A stretch of DNA of 64,000 nt, from the NCBI RefSeq assembly GCF_041912895.1, contig NZ_JAYSGI010000001.1, forward strand, positions 1,178,001 through 1,242,000. Direction: 5' to 3'. The position numbers were made by a program, and so were the translations under genes. Position 1 is the first letter of the stretch. The number at the start of each line of letters is the position of its first letter. The notes under the pieces were generated by a model. That model was not told the DNA's origin. It did no database searches and saw only the letters and a list, made by a program, of their open reading frames with translations. The DNA is from Pelagerythrobacter sp041912895. Its GTDB lineage: Bacteria; Pseudomonadota; Alphaproteobacteria; Sphingomonadales; Sphingomonadaceae. This document shows positions 52,230 through 64,000 of this stretch, piece by piece.

Positions 52230-52922
52230 ATGCTGTCCCCGGCCGAATGGGAGGTCGTCGGGCTGTCGCTCCAGGTCAGCGTCGTAGCGATGGCGGCGAC
52301 ACTGCCGGTCGCCTATGCGCTCGCCTGGCTGCTCGCGCGGCGCAGCTTTCCGGGCAAGCTGCTGCTCGACGCGCTGGTCCACCTGCCACTGGTGATACCG
52401 CCGGTGGTGACGGGGTGGCTGCTGCTGCTGGCGTTCGGCCGCAATGGACCGGTCGGCGCGTTCCTCGAACAGGCGTTCGGTATCGGTCTGGTCTTCCGCT
52501 GGACCGGCGCGGCGCTCGCCGCGGGGGTGATGGCACTGCCGCTGATGGTGCGCGCGATGCGGCTGTCGATCGAGGCGGTCGACCGGCGGCTGGTCGGCGC
52601 CGCACGCACGCTGGGCGCGAGCAGGTGGCGCGCGTTTCGCACGATCACCCTCCCGCTCAGCCTCCCCGGCGTGCTCGCGGGGCTGGTGCTGGGCTTCGCG
52701 CGCTCGATCGGCGAGTTCGGCGCCACGATCACATTCGCCGCCAACATTCCGGGCGAGACGCGCACCCTGCCGCTGGCGATCTACACGCTGCTCCAAACGC
52801 CCGGCGGCGAGGCGGCAGTCACGCGGCTGGCGCTGATCTCGGTGCTGCTCTCGCTCGCCGCGCTGGTGACGAGCGAGTGGCTCGTCCGGCGCGCTGCGGG
52901 GAAGGACGCGCATGTCGTTTGA
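52230..52922 (+). CDS. modB: Molybdate ABC transporter permease
   Basis: A 230-residue ModB with five membrane helices and the EAA loop ARTLGASRWRAFRTITLPLSLPGVLAGLVLGFARSIGEFG (core TLGASRWRAFRTITLPLS). ATG 52230 starts 1 nt after the modA stop, and its end overlaps modC by 11 nt. It forms the translocation pore for molybdate. Confidence 0.94.
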   Translation: MLSPAEWEVVGLSLQVSVVAMAATLPVAYALAWLLARRSFPGKLLLDALVHLPLVIPPVVTGWLLLLAFGRNGPVGAFLEQAFGIGLVFRWTGAALAAGVMALPLMVRAMRLSIEAVDRRLVGAARTLGASRWRAFRTITLPLSLPGVLAGLVLGFARSIGEFGATITFAANIPGETRTLPLAIYTLLQTPGGEAAVTRLALISVLLSLAALVTSEWLVRRAAGKDAHVV

Positions 52923-53532
52923 CCTCGCGCTGACCTACCGCGCCGGCGCGCGCGAGCGCAGCGTGGCGATCGCCACCGATGCGCGCGTACTGGCGATCAC
53001 CGGGCCCTCGGGCGTCGGCAAGACCTCGCTGCTCAACTGCCTCGCCGGGGTCCACCGGCCGCGCGAGGGGCATATCGCGATCGGCGGACGTACGCTGTTC
53101 GATGGGGCATCCGGGATCGACCTGCCGATAGAGGCGCGCGGCGCGGGTTACGTGTTCCAAGACATGCGGCTGTTCCCGCACCTGACCGTGCAGCGCAATC
53201 TCTCTTATGGCGCGCCGGCCGCGGCGGAGGGCGACTGGCCCGAGCTGGCAGAGGTCGCCGCGTTGCTCGATCTCGGTCCGCTGCTCGGGCGGCGGCCCAA
53301 GACGCTCTCGGGCGGCGAGGCACGCCGGGTCGCGATCGGGCGCGCCCTGCTCGCCCGCCCGGCGTTCCTGCTGCTCGACGAACCGCTCGCCTCGCTCGAT
53401 GCCGCGCGCGCCGAACGCATCCTCGGCATGATCGAGCGGGTGGTGGATCGGATCGCGGTCCCCACGGTGCTCGTCAGCCACGATCCGCGCGAGGTCGAGC
53501 GGCTGGCCGGACACGTGGCCGCCCTCGCCTGA
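52912..53532 (+). CDS. modC: Molybdate ABC transporter ATPase, short form
   Basis: A 206-residue ATPase: Walker A GPSGVGKTS at residues 31-39, the Q-loop VFQDMRLFPH near 80, signature LSGGEARRVAIGRALLA near 137, Walker B FLLLDEPLASLD near 158, and the switch histidine LVSHDPREVE near 190. It is about 150 residues shorter than E. coli ModC and lacks the C-terminal molybdate-sensing Mop/TOBE domain. Confidence 0.93.
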   Translation: MSFDLALTYRAGARERSVAIATDARVLAITGPSGVGKTSLLNCLAGVHRPREGHIAIGGRTLFDGASGIDLPIEARGAGYVFQDMRLFPHLTVQRNLSYGAPAAAEGDWPELAEVAALLDLGPLLGRRPKTLSGGEARRVAIGRALLARPAFLLLDEPLASLDAARAERILGMIERVVDRIAVPTVLVSHDPREVERLAGHVAALA

Positions 53533-53592
53533 CCGGCTGGCCAGTGCCGGCGGCAGAGGTTAAGCCGGGCCATTCCCGAGGAGGTCCTGCCA

Positions 53593-54117
53593 ATGCCGCT
53601 ATCGCTTCATTCCGCTTTCGTCCCCAGCGCTCTGCAGATGCTGGGATCGACCCGCAAGCTGGTCGACAAGGCGGAGGCGTGGTGCGCCGAGCAGGGATGC
53701 GCGCCCGGCGAATTGATCGGCGCGCGGCTGGCCGAAGACATGTTCGCGTTCGATTATCAGGTAAAAAGCGTCGCGGTCCACACGCAGGGCGCACTGGAGG
53801 GGGTGCGCGAAGGCGTGTTCTCGCCCGACACGGCCACGCCGCCGGACAGCTTCGACGCGCTGCGCGACAGGCTGGTCAGCGCGATCGCGGCGCTCGAAGC
53901 CGCCGACGAGGCCGAGATGGAAAGCTGGATCGGCCGGCCGATGGTGTTCCGCATCCGCGACACCTTCATGGACTTCACCGCCGAAAAATTCCTGCTCAGC
54001 TTCAGCCAGCCGAATTTCTATTTCCACGCGACGACCGCCTACGATCTGCTGCGGATGAAGGGCGTGCCGGTCGGCAAGCGCGACTACATGGGCCGGTTGT
54101 GGCTCCAGCCGCGCTGA
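53593..54117 (+). CDS. DUF1993-family protein
   Basis: A 174-residue helical protein with the DUF1993 pattern (HSAFVPSALQMLGSTRKLVDKAEAWC, then LIGARLAEDMFAFDYQVKSV and FSQPNFYFHATTAYDLLRMKGVPVGKRDYMG; cores MLGSTRKLVDKAEAW and FYFHATTAYDLLR). The fold is DinB-like. Function is unknown. It is convergent with the methyltransferase-type gene that follows. Confidence 0.85.
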   Translation: MPLSLHSAFVPSALQMLGSTRKLVDKAEAWCAEQGCAPGELIGARLAEDMFAFDYQVKSVAVHTQGALEGVREGVFSPDTATPPDSFDALRDRLVSAIAALEAADEAEMESWIGRPMVFRIRDTFMDFTAEKFLLSFSQPNFYFHATTAYDLLRMKGVPVGKRDYMGRLWLQPR

Positions 54118-54120
54118 TCC

Positions 54121-54801
54121 TCACGGACGGCGTGCAAACCAGATCGTGTGGCGCGGGCCCTTGTTGTTCGGGCGCGCACGAACCGTGCGCTCCTCGACCG
54201 CGAAACCGGCATCCTTGAGGCGGCGGGCGAATTTGTGATCGGGCGCGGCTGACCACACCGCCAGCAGGCCGCCCGGGTTCAGCGCGTCGCGCAGGCGGGC
54301 GATGCCGGTGCGGGTGTAGAGCCGTTCGTTGCCCTCGCGCACGATCCCGTCGGGGCCGTTGTCGACATCGAGCAGGATCGCGTCGTAACGCGGCGTGGTG
54401 CCGTCCCCGGCATCGTCGACCAGCGCCGCGACATCGGCGATCACCACTTCCCCGCGCCGATCGTTCAGGCAATCGCCGGTCAGTTCGGCCAGCGGGCCGC
54501 GCGCCCAGTCGAGGATTTCGGGCACGACCTCGGCCACCGTCACGCTGCCGCCCTCGGGCACGTTCGCCAGCGCCGCGCGGAAGGTGAAGCCCATGCCGTA
54601 TCCGCCGATTAGCACGCGCGGGCGGCTCAGCGAAAGCTGCGCCAGCGTCAGTTCGGCGAGCTGCTCTTCCGAAAAGCGCATGCGCGTGCCCATTAGCTCG
54701 TCGCGCCCGAGCATGATGACGAAATCGCGCCCGTGGCTGACCAGCGTCAGCGTGTCGCCGCCGGGGATCTGCGCGGTGGCGAGGGTTTCGCGGGGAAGCA
54801 T
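54121..54801 (-). CDS. Spermidine-synthase-like methyltransferase-fold protein
   Basis: A 226-residue Rossmann-fold protein: RVLIGGYGMGFTFRAAL near residue 80 matches the AdoMet-type glycine-rich loop, VAEVVPEILDWARG the following acidic motif, and YDAILLDVDNGPDG the active-site aspartates of spermidine-synthase-like proteins. ATG 54801 follows AGGCAGG. Lack of the full aminopropyltransferase signature makes a polyamine role uncertain. Confidence 0.82.
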   Translation of the reverse strand: MLPRETLATAQIPGGDTLTLVSHGRDFVIMLGRDELMGTRMRFSEEQLAELTLAQLSLSRPRVLIGGYGMGFTFRAALANVPEGGSVTVAEVVPEILDWARGPLAELTGDCLNDRRGEVVIADVAALVDDAGDGTTPRYDAILLDVDNGPDGIVREGNERLYTRTGIARLRDALNPGGLLAVWSAAPDHKFARRLKDAGFAVEERTVRARPNNKGPRHTIWFARRP

Positions 54802-54821
54802 CGGCCTGCCTTTCAAAACGA

Positions 54822-54850
54822 AAGGGGCCGCGAAACGCTCGCGGCCCCTT
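54822..54850 (-). terminator. Rho-independent terminator downstream of pnp
   Basis: A perfect 12 bp stem AAGGGGCCGCGA / TCGCGGCCCCTT with a 5 nt loop, 23 bp after the pnp stop codon. On the minus strand the stem is followed by CGTTTTG. It ends pnp transcription and separates it from the gene at 54121-54801. Confidence 0.85.
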
Positions 54851-54872
54851 CCTTCGATCATTGCAAGAAGGA

Positions 54873-57176
<2,304 letters not shown>

Positions 57177-57309
57177 GTATTTTCCTTCAGCCCGCCGGCC
57201 CTATTGCATCGGCGGGATTTGCTTGCCGGGTATTCCGTCCCGGTCCGGTGCGGAGCCTTGTTTCCGGCCCCGGGCCCCTCCGCCGGATTGCGAAGGATGC
57301 CGGATGGAC

Positions 57310-57338
57310 GAAGGGGCGGCCCTTGGAGCCGCCCCTTC
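57310..57338 (-). terminator. Hairpin downstream of rpsO
   Basis: An 11 bp stem GAAGGGGCGGC / GCCGCCCCTTC with a 7 nt loop, 10 bp after the rpsO stop codon on the minus strand. No T run follows, so it may act as a processing site or weak terminator in the rpsO-pnp transcript rather than a full stop. Confidence 0.6.
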
Positions 57339-57347
57339 GAGAAACTC

Positions 57348-57617
57348 TTATTTCCGCAGACCCAGCTTCTGGATCAGCGCGTTGTACCGCTCGACATCGA
57401 CCTTCTTGAGGTAGGCGAGCAGGCTGCGGCGCTTGTTGACCATCGTCAGCAGGCCGCGGCGCGAGTGGTTGTCCTTGTGGTGGCCCTTGAAGTGCTCGGT
57501 CAGGTTGCGGATACGCTCGGTCAGGATCGCGACCTGCACCTCGGGGGAACCCGTGTCGCCCTTGGTCTGCGCGTTGTCCTTGATGATTTCCTGCTTCTTT
57601 TCGGCGGTGACCGACAT
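57348..57617 (-). CDS. rpsO: 30S ribosomal protein S15
   Basis: An 89-residue S15, the usual length, with the family pattern DTGSPEVQVAILTERIRNLTEHFKGHHKDNHSRRGLL (core SPEVQVAILTERIRNLTEHF) and C-terminal LLAYLKKVDVERYNALIQKLGLRK (core YLKKVDVERYNALI). Binds the 16S central domain. Upstream of pnp and downstream of truB as in most alphaproteobacteria. Confidence 0.98.
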   Translation of the reverse strand: MSVTAEKKQEIIKDNAQTKGDTGSPEVQVAILTERIRNLTEHFKGHHKDNHSRRGLLTMVNKRRSLLAYLKKVDVERYNALIQKLGLRK

Positions 57618-57622
57618 TCTCT

Positions 57623-58612
57623 TTACTCCGCGGTATCGGGGATGTTGAAGCCCCTGACGACTTTCGCCGTCCCCGCGTGGACTTCCATCAGCGCGACCGG
57701 CACGCTGCCGGCTTTCGCGAGGAGGAGCCCGTCGGGATGGGGCATTCCGGAAAGGACCCGGCCCTGGCGGACCGCCTGCGCGCTTTCCGGATCGAGTTGG
57801 TGGGCCGGGATACCGTCCAGCCCCGCCTCGAGCGGCAGGAGGTGGTCTTCAAGCCGCGCGCCCTTACCGATTTCGTTGAGCGTGTCCAGCGAAATCGCCT
57901 GGTTCTCAGTGAACGGGCCGGCTTTCGTGCGCCTGAGATAAGTCACATGCCCCACGGTTCCAAGGGCATGGGCGATATCGCGTGCGAGAGAACGGATGTA
58001 GGTGCCCTTCGAGACGTGGGTGACGAGTGTCACGCTGTCCGCAAGCTCAAGCGGCGCGGCAGGATCGAACGGATCGGGCCGACCTGCGGTGGTCGCGAAG
58101 CTCGATCCGACCGGCCGTCCACTGCGCTCGCCCAGCATTTCCAACGAGTGGATCGTGACGCTTCGTAGCTTCATTTCCACCGCTTCGCCGGCTCGCGCGC
58201 GATCGTAGGCGCGCTGGCCATCGACCTTGATCGCGGAGAAGGCGGGCGGCGCCTGCTCGATCGCGCCCGTGAAATGCGGCAGGATCGCCGCCACCGCCGC
58301 CAGTGGAGGCCGGCGATCCGATCGCGCCACGACCTCGCCCTCGACATCGAGCGTGTCGGTCTCCTCGCCGAACTGCACGGTGAACTCGTACGTCTTGCTC
58401 GCATCGAGCATCCGCCCGGCGAGCTTGGTCGCTTCGCCCAGCGCGATCGGCAGCACGCCTTCGGCCAGCGGGTCGAGCGTGCCGCCGTGACCGACCTTGG
58501 CCTTGCCATGGCCGCCTTCGCGCAAGTTGCGCTTGACCGCGCCGACCGCCTGCGTCGAGCCCAGCCCGCGCGGCTTGTCGAGGATGATCCAGCCGTTCGG
58601 GATATCAGCCAC
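57623..58612 (-). CDS. truB: tRNA pseudouridine(55) synthase
   Basis: A 329-residue TruB. The N-terminus reads GWIILDKPRGLGSTQAVGAVKR; the catalytic aspartate is in HGGTLDPLAEGVLPIALGEATK (D of GTLDPLA), with later motifs KTYEFTVQFGEETDTLD and SKGTYIRSLARDIA. Translation probably starts at GTG 58612 (MADIPNGW), overlapping the stop of the M50 protease gene by 8 nt. It modifies U55 in all elongator tRNAs. Confidence 0.95.
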   Translation of the reverse strand: MADIPNGWIILDKPRGLGSTQAVGAVKRNLREGGHGKAKVGHGGTLDPLAEGVLPIALGEATKLAGRMLDASKTYEFTVQFGEETDTLDVEGEVVARSDRRPPLAAVAAILPHFTGAIEQAPPAFSAIKVDGQRAYDRARAGEAVEMKLRSVTIHSLEMLGERSGRPVGSSFATTAGRPDPFDPAAPLELADSVTLVTHVSKGTYIRSLARDIAHALGTVGHVTYLRRTKAGPFTENQAISLDTLNEIGKGARLEDHLLPLEAGLDGIPAHQLDPESAQAVRQGRVLSGMPHPDGLLLAKAGSVPVALMEVHAGTAKVVRGFNIPDTAE

Positions 58613-59288
58613 CTGCCACCCACAGTGCCAGCGCGAGGTACTTCTCGCGCAGCCACTCGACCGGCGGCAGCACGACATGCTCGATGATCCCGCTGCCCGG
58701 AAACGCCCAGGTGATCGCGATCAGCGCGATCAGCAGGAACATGCCGACCTGCTGCAGCTTCGCATATTGCGCGGCCATCGAGCGCGGCAGCAAACCTTGC
58801 ACGATATGCGAACCGTCGAACGGCGGGATCGGCAACAGGTTGAACAGCGCGAGGAAGATGTTGATGACGATGAAATAGTTGATCCCGGTCAGCACCCACG
58901 CCAGCACGCCGGTCGGCGCGGCGGTGATCGTTCCCGCGATCAGACCGAGCGCGATCGCCGCGATCAGCGCCATCACCAGATTGCTCGCGGGGCCGGCGGC
59001 GGCGACCGCCATCATGCCATAGCGCGGATTGTCCAGCCGGTTCTGCCGCACCGGCACCGGCTTCGCCCAGCCGAACACCGGCCCGCCGAACAGCGCCAGC
59101 GCGCCGGGTACGATCACCGTGCCGACCGGATCGACATGGCGGATCGGGTTGAGCGACAGCCGCCGCTGCTCCTTCGCGGTCGGATCGCCGAGCGCAAGTG
59201 CGGTCCACCCGTGCGCGACCTCGTGGAACACGATCGCGACGATCAGGCAGGGGATCAGGATCGCGGCAAGGATCAGCGTGTCGGTCAT
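58605..59288 (-). CDS. Site-2-type (M50) membrane protease family protein
   Basis: A 227-residue membrane protein with the zinc motif HEVAHG (H22, E23, H26) in the first helix and the second motif LLPIPPFDGSHIV with a likely third ligand. Five to six hydrophobic segments. This is the stand-alone M50B form with no PDZ or CBS domain. Substrate unknown; family members cleave membrane-bound regulators. Coupled to truB by overlap. Confidence 0.9.
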   Translation of the reverse strand: MTDTLILAAILIPCLIVAIVFHEVAHGWTALALGDPTAKEQRRLSLNPIRHVDPVGTVIVPGALALFGGPVFGWAKPVPVRQNRLDNPRYGMMAVAAAGPASNLVMALIAAIALGLIAGTITAAPTGVLAWVLTGINYFIVINIFLALFNLLPIPPFDGSHIVQGLLPRSMAAQYAKLQQVGMFLLIALIAITWAFPGSGIIEHVVLPPVEWLREKYLALALWVAGG

Positions 59289-59328
59289 GGCGGGCTAGAT
59301 AGGGTGCGGCGGATCACAAAACACCCCG

Positions 59329-59913
59329 TTAATGGGCCGATCCCAGCGCCTCGCTGAAATGCTTGCGGCACAGTGCCACGTAGCGGTCGTTGCCGCCGAT
59401 TTCGGTCTGCGCGCCCTCGCTCACCGCCGCGCCGGTGGCGTCGACGCGCAGGTTCATCGTCGCCTTGCGCCCGCAGTGGCAGACGGCCTTCAGTTCGATC
59501 AGCGCGTCGGCGATGCCGAGCAACGCGGCGGAGCCTTCGAACAGCTCGCCCTGGAAATCGGTGCGCAGGCCGTAGCACAGCACCGGGATGTTCACTTCGT
59601 CCGCCAGCCGTGCGCATTGCCAGGCCTGGTCGCGAGTGAGGAATTGCGCCTCGTCGATCAGCACGCAGTGGACCGGCTCTGCCTTGTGCGCGGCGGTGAC
59701 CCGCTGCCACAGGTCGGTGTCGGGCGAATAACGGTGGGCATCGGCGCCCAGGCCGATGCGGCTCTCGATCGCCTGATGCTCGCCCCGGTCGTCGAGCGCG
59801 GCGGTCCACAGCATCGTCGCCATCCCGCGCTCGCGATAGTTGAAATCGGCCTGCAGCAGCGTGGTCGATTTGCCCGCATTCATGCTGGCGTAGTAGAAAT
59901 AGAGCTTGGCCAT
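59329..59913 (-). CDS. tdk: Thymidine kinase
   Basis: A 194-residue type II thymidine kinase: P-loop ASMNAGKSTTLL near residue 9, DEAQFL near 87 with the catalytic glutamate, LRTDFQGELFEGS near 118, and zinc cysteines CHCGRKA near 144 and a later Cys-x-x-(Arg/His). It phosphorylates thymidine in the salvage route. It is divergent from the AbgT transporter gene. Confidence 0.95.
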   Translation of the reverse strand: MAKLYFYYASMNAGKSTTLLQADFNYRERGMATMLWTAALDDRGEHQAIESRIGLGADAHRYSPDTDLWQRVTAAHKAEPVHCVLIDEAQFLTRDQAWQCARLADEVNIPVLCYGLRTDFQGELFEGSAALLGIADALIELKAVCHCGRKATMNLRVDATGAAVSEGAQTEIGGNDRYVALCRKHFSEALGSAH

Positions 59914-60030
59914 GCGCCTTCCGCTAAACCGGCGCGCGGATTCGTCAACAGCATGAAATGTTAAGCGAGGCGACAGGCGCGCGCCGCGATGCTAGCGCCG
60001 GATCGAGGGACGAACAGAGAGGATGGCAAG

Positions 60031-61644
60031 GTGGCGGAAGCAGCAGTGGCGGGCGCGCCGGCGCAGAAGGGGATACTCGGCTGGATCGAGCGCAGCGGCA
60101 ACAAGCTGCCGGACCCGGTGTTCCTGTTCTTCTGGCTGATCGCCGGGCTGATCGCGATCTCGGTGATCGGCAGCCTGCTCGGCTGGTCCGCGCTCCACCC
60201 CACCGAACTCGACGAGGCGACCGGGCAACCGCGCGTGATCGCGACCGCCAGCCTGCTCTCGGCGGAGAACATTCAGCGGCTGTGGGTGGAGATGCCTGCG
60301 ACGTTCACGCACTTCCATCCGCTGGGCTACGTGCTCGTCGTCATGCTCGGCGCGGGCGTGGCCGAGCGCGCGGGGCTGTTCGGCACCGCGATGCGCGCGG
60401 GCGTGCGCAACGCGCCCAAGTTCCTCCTGACGCCGATCGTTGCGTTCGTGGGCATGATGGGCAACCTCGCGGCCGACGCGGCCTACGTCGTGCTGGTGCC
60501 GCTGGCGGGGATCATCTTCCACGCCGCCGGGCGCCATCCGGTCGCCGGGATCGCCGCAGCCTTCGCGGGCGTGTCGGGCGGCTTTTCCGCCAATCTCCTG
60601 CCGGGCCAGCTCGACGCGCTGCTGTTCGGCATCACCGAAGCCGCGGTGGAGACGGTGTTCGGCGATTTCACCGCCAACATCGTCGGCAACTGGTATTTCA
60701 TCGCCGCGATGACGGTGCTGTTCCTCCCGGTCATCTGGTACGTCACCGACAGGATCATCGAGCCGCGGCTTGGCCCGTGGAACGCGGCGATGGCCGGGCG
60801 CGAGGCCGAAGGCGACCAGACCGATCGGGCTCTGACCGACGGCGAGCGCAAGGGCATGCGCCGCGCGGGACTGGCCGTGCTCGGCGTCGTCGCGCTGTGG
60901 CTCGGTTTCACCTTCGGCCCCGGCACCCCGCTGATCGACGAGACCGCCACCGCCGAAGCGCGGCTGACGCCGTTCTATCAGAGCCTCGTGGCCGGGTTCT
61001 TCCTGCTGTTCCTGCTCGCCGGCTGGGCCTACGGGTCGGGCGCGGGGACGATTTCCGACCATCGCGGCCTCGTGAAGATGATGGCCGGTTCGATGGAGGA
61101 CATGGCCTATTACCTCGTGCTCGCCTTCGCCGCCGCGCATTTCGTGGCGATGTTCGCGTGGTCGAACCTCGGGCTGATCCTCGCGGTCGGCGGGGCGGAC
61201 TTCCTCGGCGGGCTCGGCCTGCCCGCGTGGGCGCTGCTCGCCGCGATCATCGTGGTGTCGGCGCTGCTCAACATCTTCGTCGGTTCGGCCAGCGCCAAGT
61301 GGGCGCTGCTCGCCCCGGTGCTGGTGCCCATGCTCATGCTGCTCGGCATCACGCCCGAAATGGCGACCGCCGCCTATCGCGTGGGCGACGGGGCGACGAA
61401 CATCATCACTCCGCTGATGGTCTATTTCCCGCTGATCCTGATCTTCTGCCAGCGCTGGCAGAAGGATTTCGGCCTCGGCAGCCTGGCCGCGACGATGCTG
61501 CCCTATTCGATCGGGCTGCTGGTGATGGGGCTGGCGATGACGATCGGCTGGGTCGCACTCGACCTGCCGCTCGGCCCCGGCGCGAGCGTGTTCATGGAGG
61601 TTCCGGCGACGGTGGCGCCCACCGCACCGGCAGACGCGATCTAG
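60031..61644 (+). CDS. AbgT-family transporter
   Basis: A 537-residue membrane protein with about 12 helices and family motifs WIERSGNKLPDPVFLFFWL, AERAGLFGTAMR, SGGFSANLLPGQLD and NLAADAAYVVLVPLAG. Start GTG 60031 is chosen because AGAGAGGAT precedes it by about 8 nt; an in-frame ATG at 59989 is the alternative. AbgT proteins move p-aminobenzoyl-glutamate, or export sulfonamides in some species. Confidence 0.93.
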   Translation: MAEAAVAGAPAQKGILGWIERSGNKLPDPVFLFFWLIAGLIAISVIGSLLGWSALHPTELDEATGQPRVIATASLLSAENIQRLWVEMPATFTHFHPLGYVLVVMLGAGVAERAGLFGTAMRAGVRNAPKFLLTPIVAFVGMMGNLAADAAYVVLVPLAGIIFHAAGRHPVAGIAAAFAGVSGGFSANLLPGQLDALLFGITEAAVETVFGDFTANIVGNWYFIAAMTVLFLPVIWYVTDRIIEPRLGPWNAAMAGREAEGDQTDRALTDGERKGMRRAGLAVLGVVALWLGFTFGPGTPLIDETATAEARLTPFYQSLVAGFFLLFLLAGWAYGSGAGTISDHRGLVKMMAGSMEDMAYYLVLAFAAAHFVAMFAWSNLGLILAVGGADFLGGLGLPAWALLAAIIVVSALLNIFVGSASAKWALLAPVLVPMLMLLGITPEMATAAYRVGDGATNIITPLMVYFPLILIFCQRWQKDFGLGSLAATMLPYSIGLLVMGLAMTIGWVALDLPLGPGASVFMEVPATVAPTAPADAI

Positions 61645-61650
61645 CCGCGG

Positions 61651-62046
61651 CTAGTCTTCGTCCAGATCGCGCGCGACGCGCGGATCGTGCAGCAGGCGCT
61701 CGATCCGCGCGGCTTCGTCGAAGCTCTCGTCGGGCTTGAACTGCAGTTTCGGTGCGAATTTCAGGCCGAGGCGCTTGGCGACCTCGCGCTGGAAGAACGC
61801 GGTGTTGGTGCGCAGCGCCTTCAACACCGCCGCCTCGTCCTCGCCCAGCAGCGGCTTAACATAGGCGTTGGCGTTGCGCAGGTCGGGCGTCATCCGCACC
61901 TCGGTGACGGATACCGAATGAGCGGTCAGCACCTCGTCGTGCACCTCGCCGCGCGCGAGCAATTCGCTGAGGATGTGCCGCACCCGCTCGCCCACCTTGA
62001 GGACGCGGACCGACTGCTGCTCGGGCGTGGACTGGTTGCGTGACAT
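61651..62046 (-). CDS. rbfA: Ribosome-binding factor A
   Basis: A 131-residue RbfA. Family motifs: RVLKVGERVRHILSELLARGE near residue 14, VSVTEVRMTPDLRNANAYVKPLLG near 47 (core EVRMTPDLRNANAYV), and FQREVAKRLGLKFAPKLQFKPDESFDEAARIERLL near 88 (core KRLGLKFAPKLQFKPDES). Acts in 16S 5'-end maturation. It ends 18 nt after infB stops. Confidence 0.95.
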   Translation of the reverse strand: MSRNQSTPEQQSVRVLKVGERVRHILSELLARGEVHDEVLTAHSVSVTEVRMTPDLRNANAYVKPLLGEDEAAVLKALRTNTAFFQREVAKRLGLKFAPKLQFKPDESFDEAARIERLLHDPRVARDLDED

Positions 62047-62064
62047 GCGCAGCGACGAGCGGAC

Positions 62065-64000
<1,936 letters not shown>

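Overview
The window is chromosomal DNA of a high-GC alphaproteobacterium, most likely a sphingomonad of the Erythrobacter/Novosphingobium type. The case rests on a GcrA cell-cycle regulator, the infB-rbfA-truB-rpsO-pnp gene order, a large TonB-dependent receptor beside a catabolic cluster, and sphingomonad-like conjugation remnants. I cannot name the species from sequence alone.

Layout. (1) 1-7.4 kb is a decayed conjugative element. It holds a VirB2/TrbC-like pilin, a three-gene unit with a secreted RHS protein, and the C-terminal remains of a MobF-type relaxase-helicase, frameshifted and split by a 341 bp IS3-type remnant. The RHS protein ends in an HExxH metallopeptidase-like domain and is followed 2 nt later by a lipoprotein that may be its immunity protein. 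(2) 7.6-30.9 kb is a compact catabolic cluster built on CoA chemistry. It encodes two acyl-CoA ligases, a MaoC hydratase, an SDR, a DUF35 plus Ltp2-like thiolase pair, two acyl-CoA dehydrogenases, a TauD-like dioxygenase, an alpha/beta hydrolase, an enolase-superfamily enzyme, an aconitase-type LeuC/LeuD pair, an HMG-CoA-lyase-like enzyme, a class III CoA-transferase, a VOC protein, a NIPSNAP protein, a TonB receptor and an MFS transporter, with a TetR and a LuxR regulator. Together these could import an acidic, branched or alicyclic carbon source, activate it with CoA and shorten it by beta-oxidation and aldol cleavage. A palindrome GTCCC-N8-GGGAC recurs in several promoters of this cluster and may be the site of one regulator.

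(3) 31.1-48.8 kb is a mosaic island: a ParB/methylase and DUF5681 phage module, a GIY-YIG nuclease, a divergent pair of a PD-(D/E)XK-like protein and a small XRE regulator, a portal-protein fragment, several LuxR-type regulators, a stress-type set (Crp/Fnr, DUF1989, YcgG/YqcI, DUF421, DUF202), an intact-ended IS3 element with a 4 bp target duplication, a truncated E1 (ThiF) gene with an intact JAMM peptidase, and a DUF3489-DUF2924-serine recombinase cassette. It stops just short of a tRNA-Ser(CGA) gene.

(4) 49.1-64 kb is conserved core: tRNA-Ser, hspQ, an ABC-2 permease, gcrA, modABC, a DUF1993 protein, a spermidine-synthase-like protein, pnp, rpsO, truB, an M50 protease, tdk, an AbgT transporter, rbfA and the 3' part of infB.
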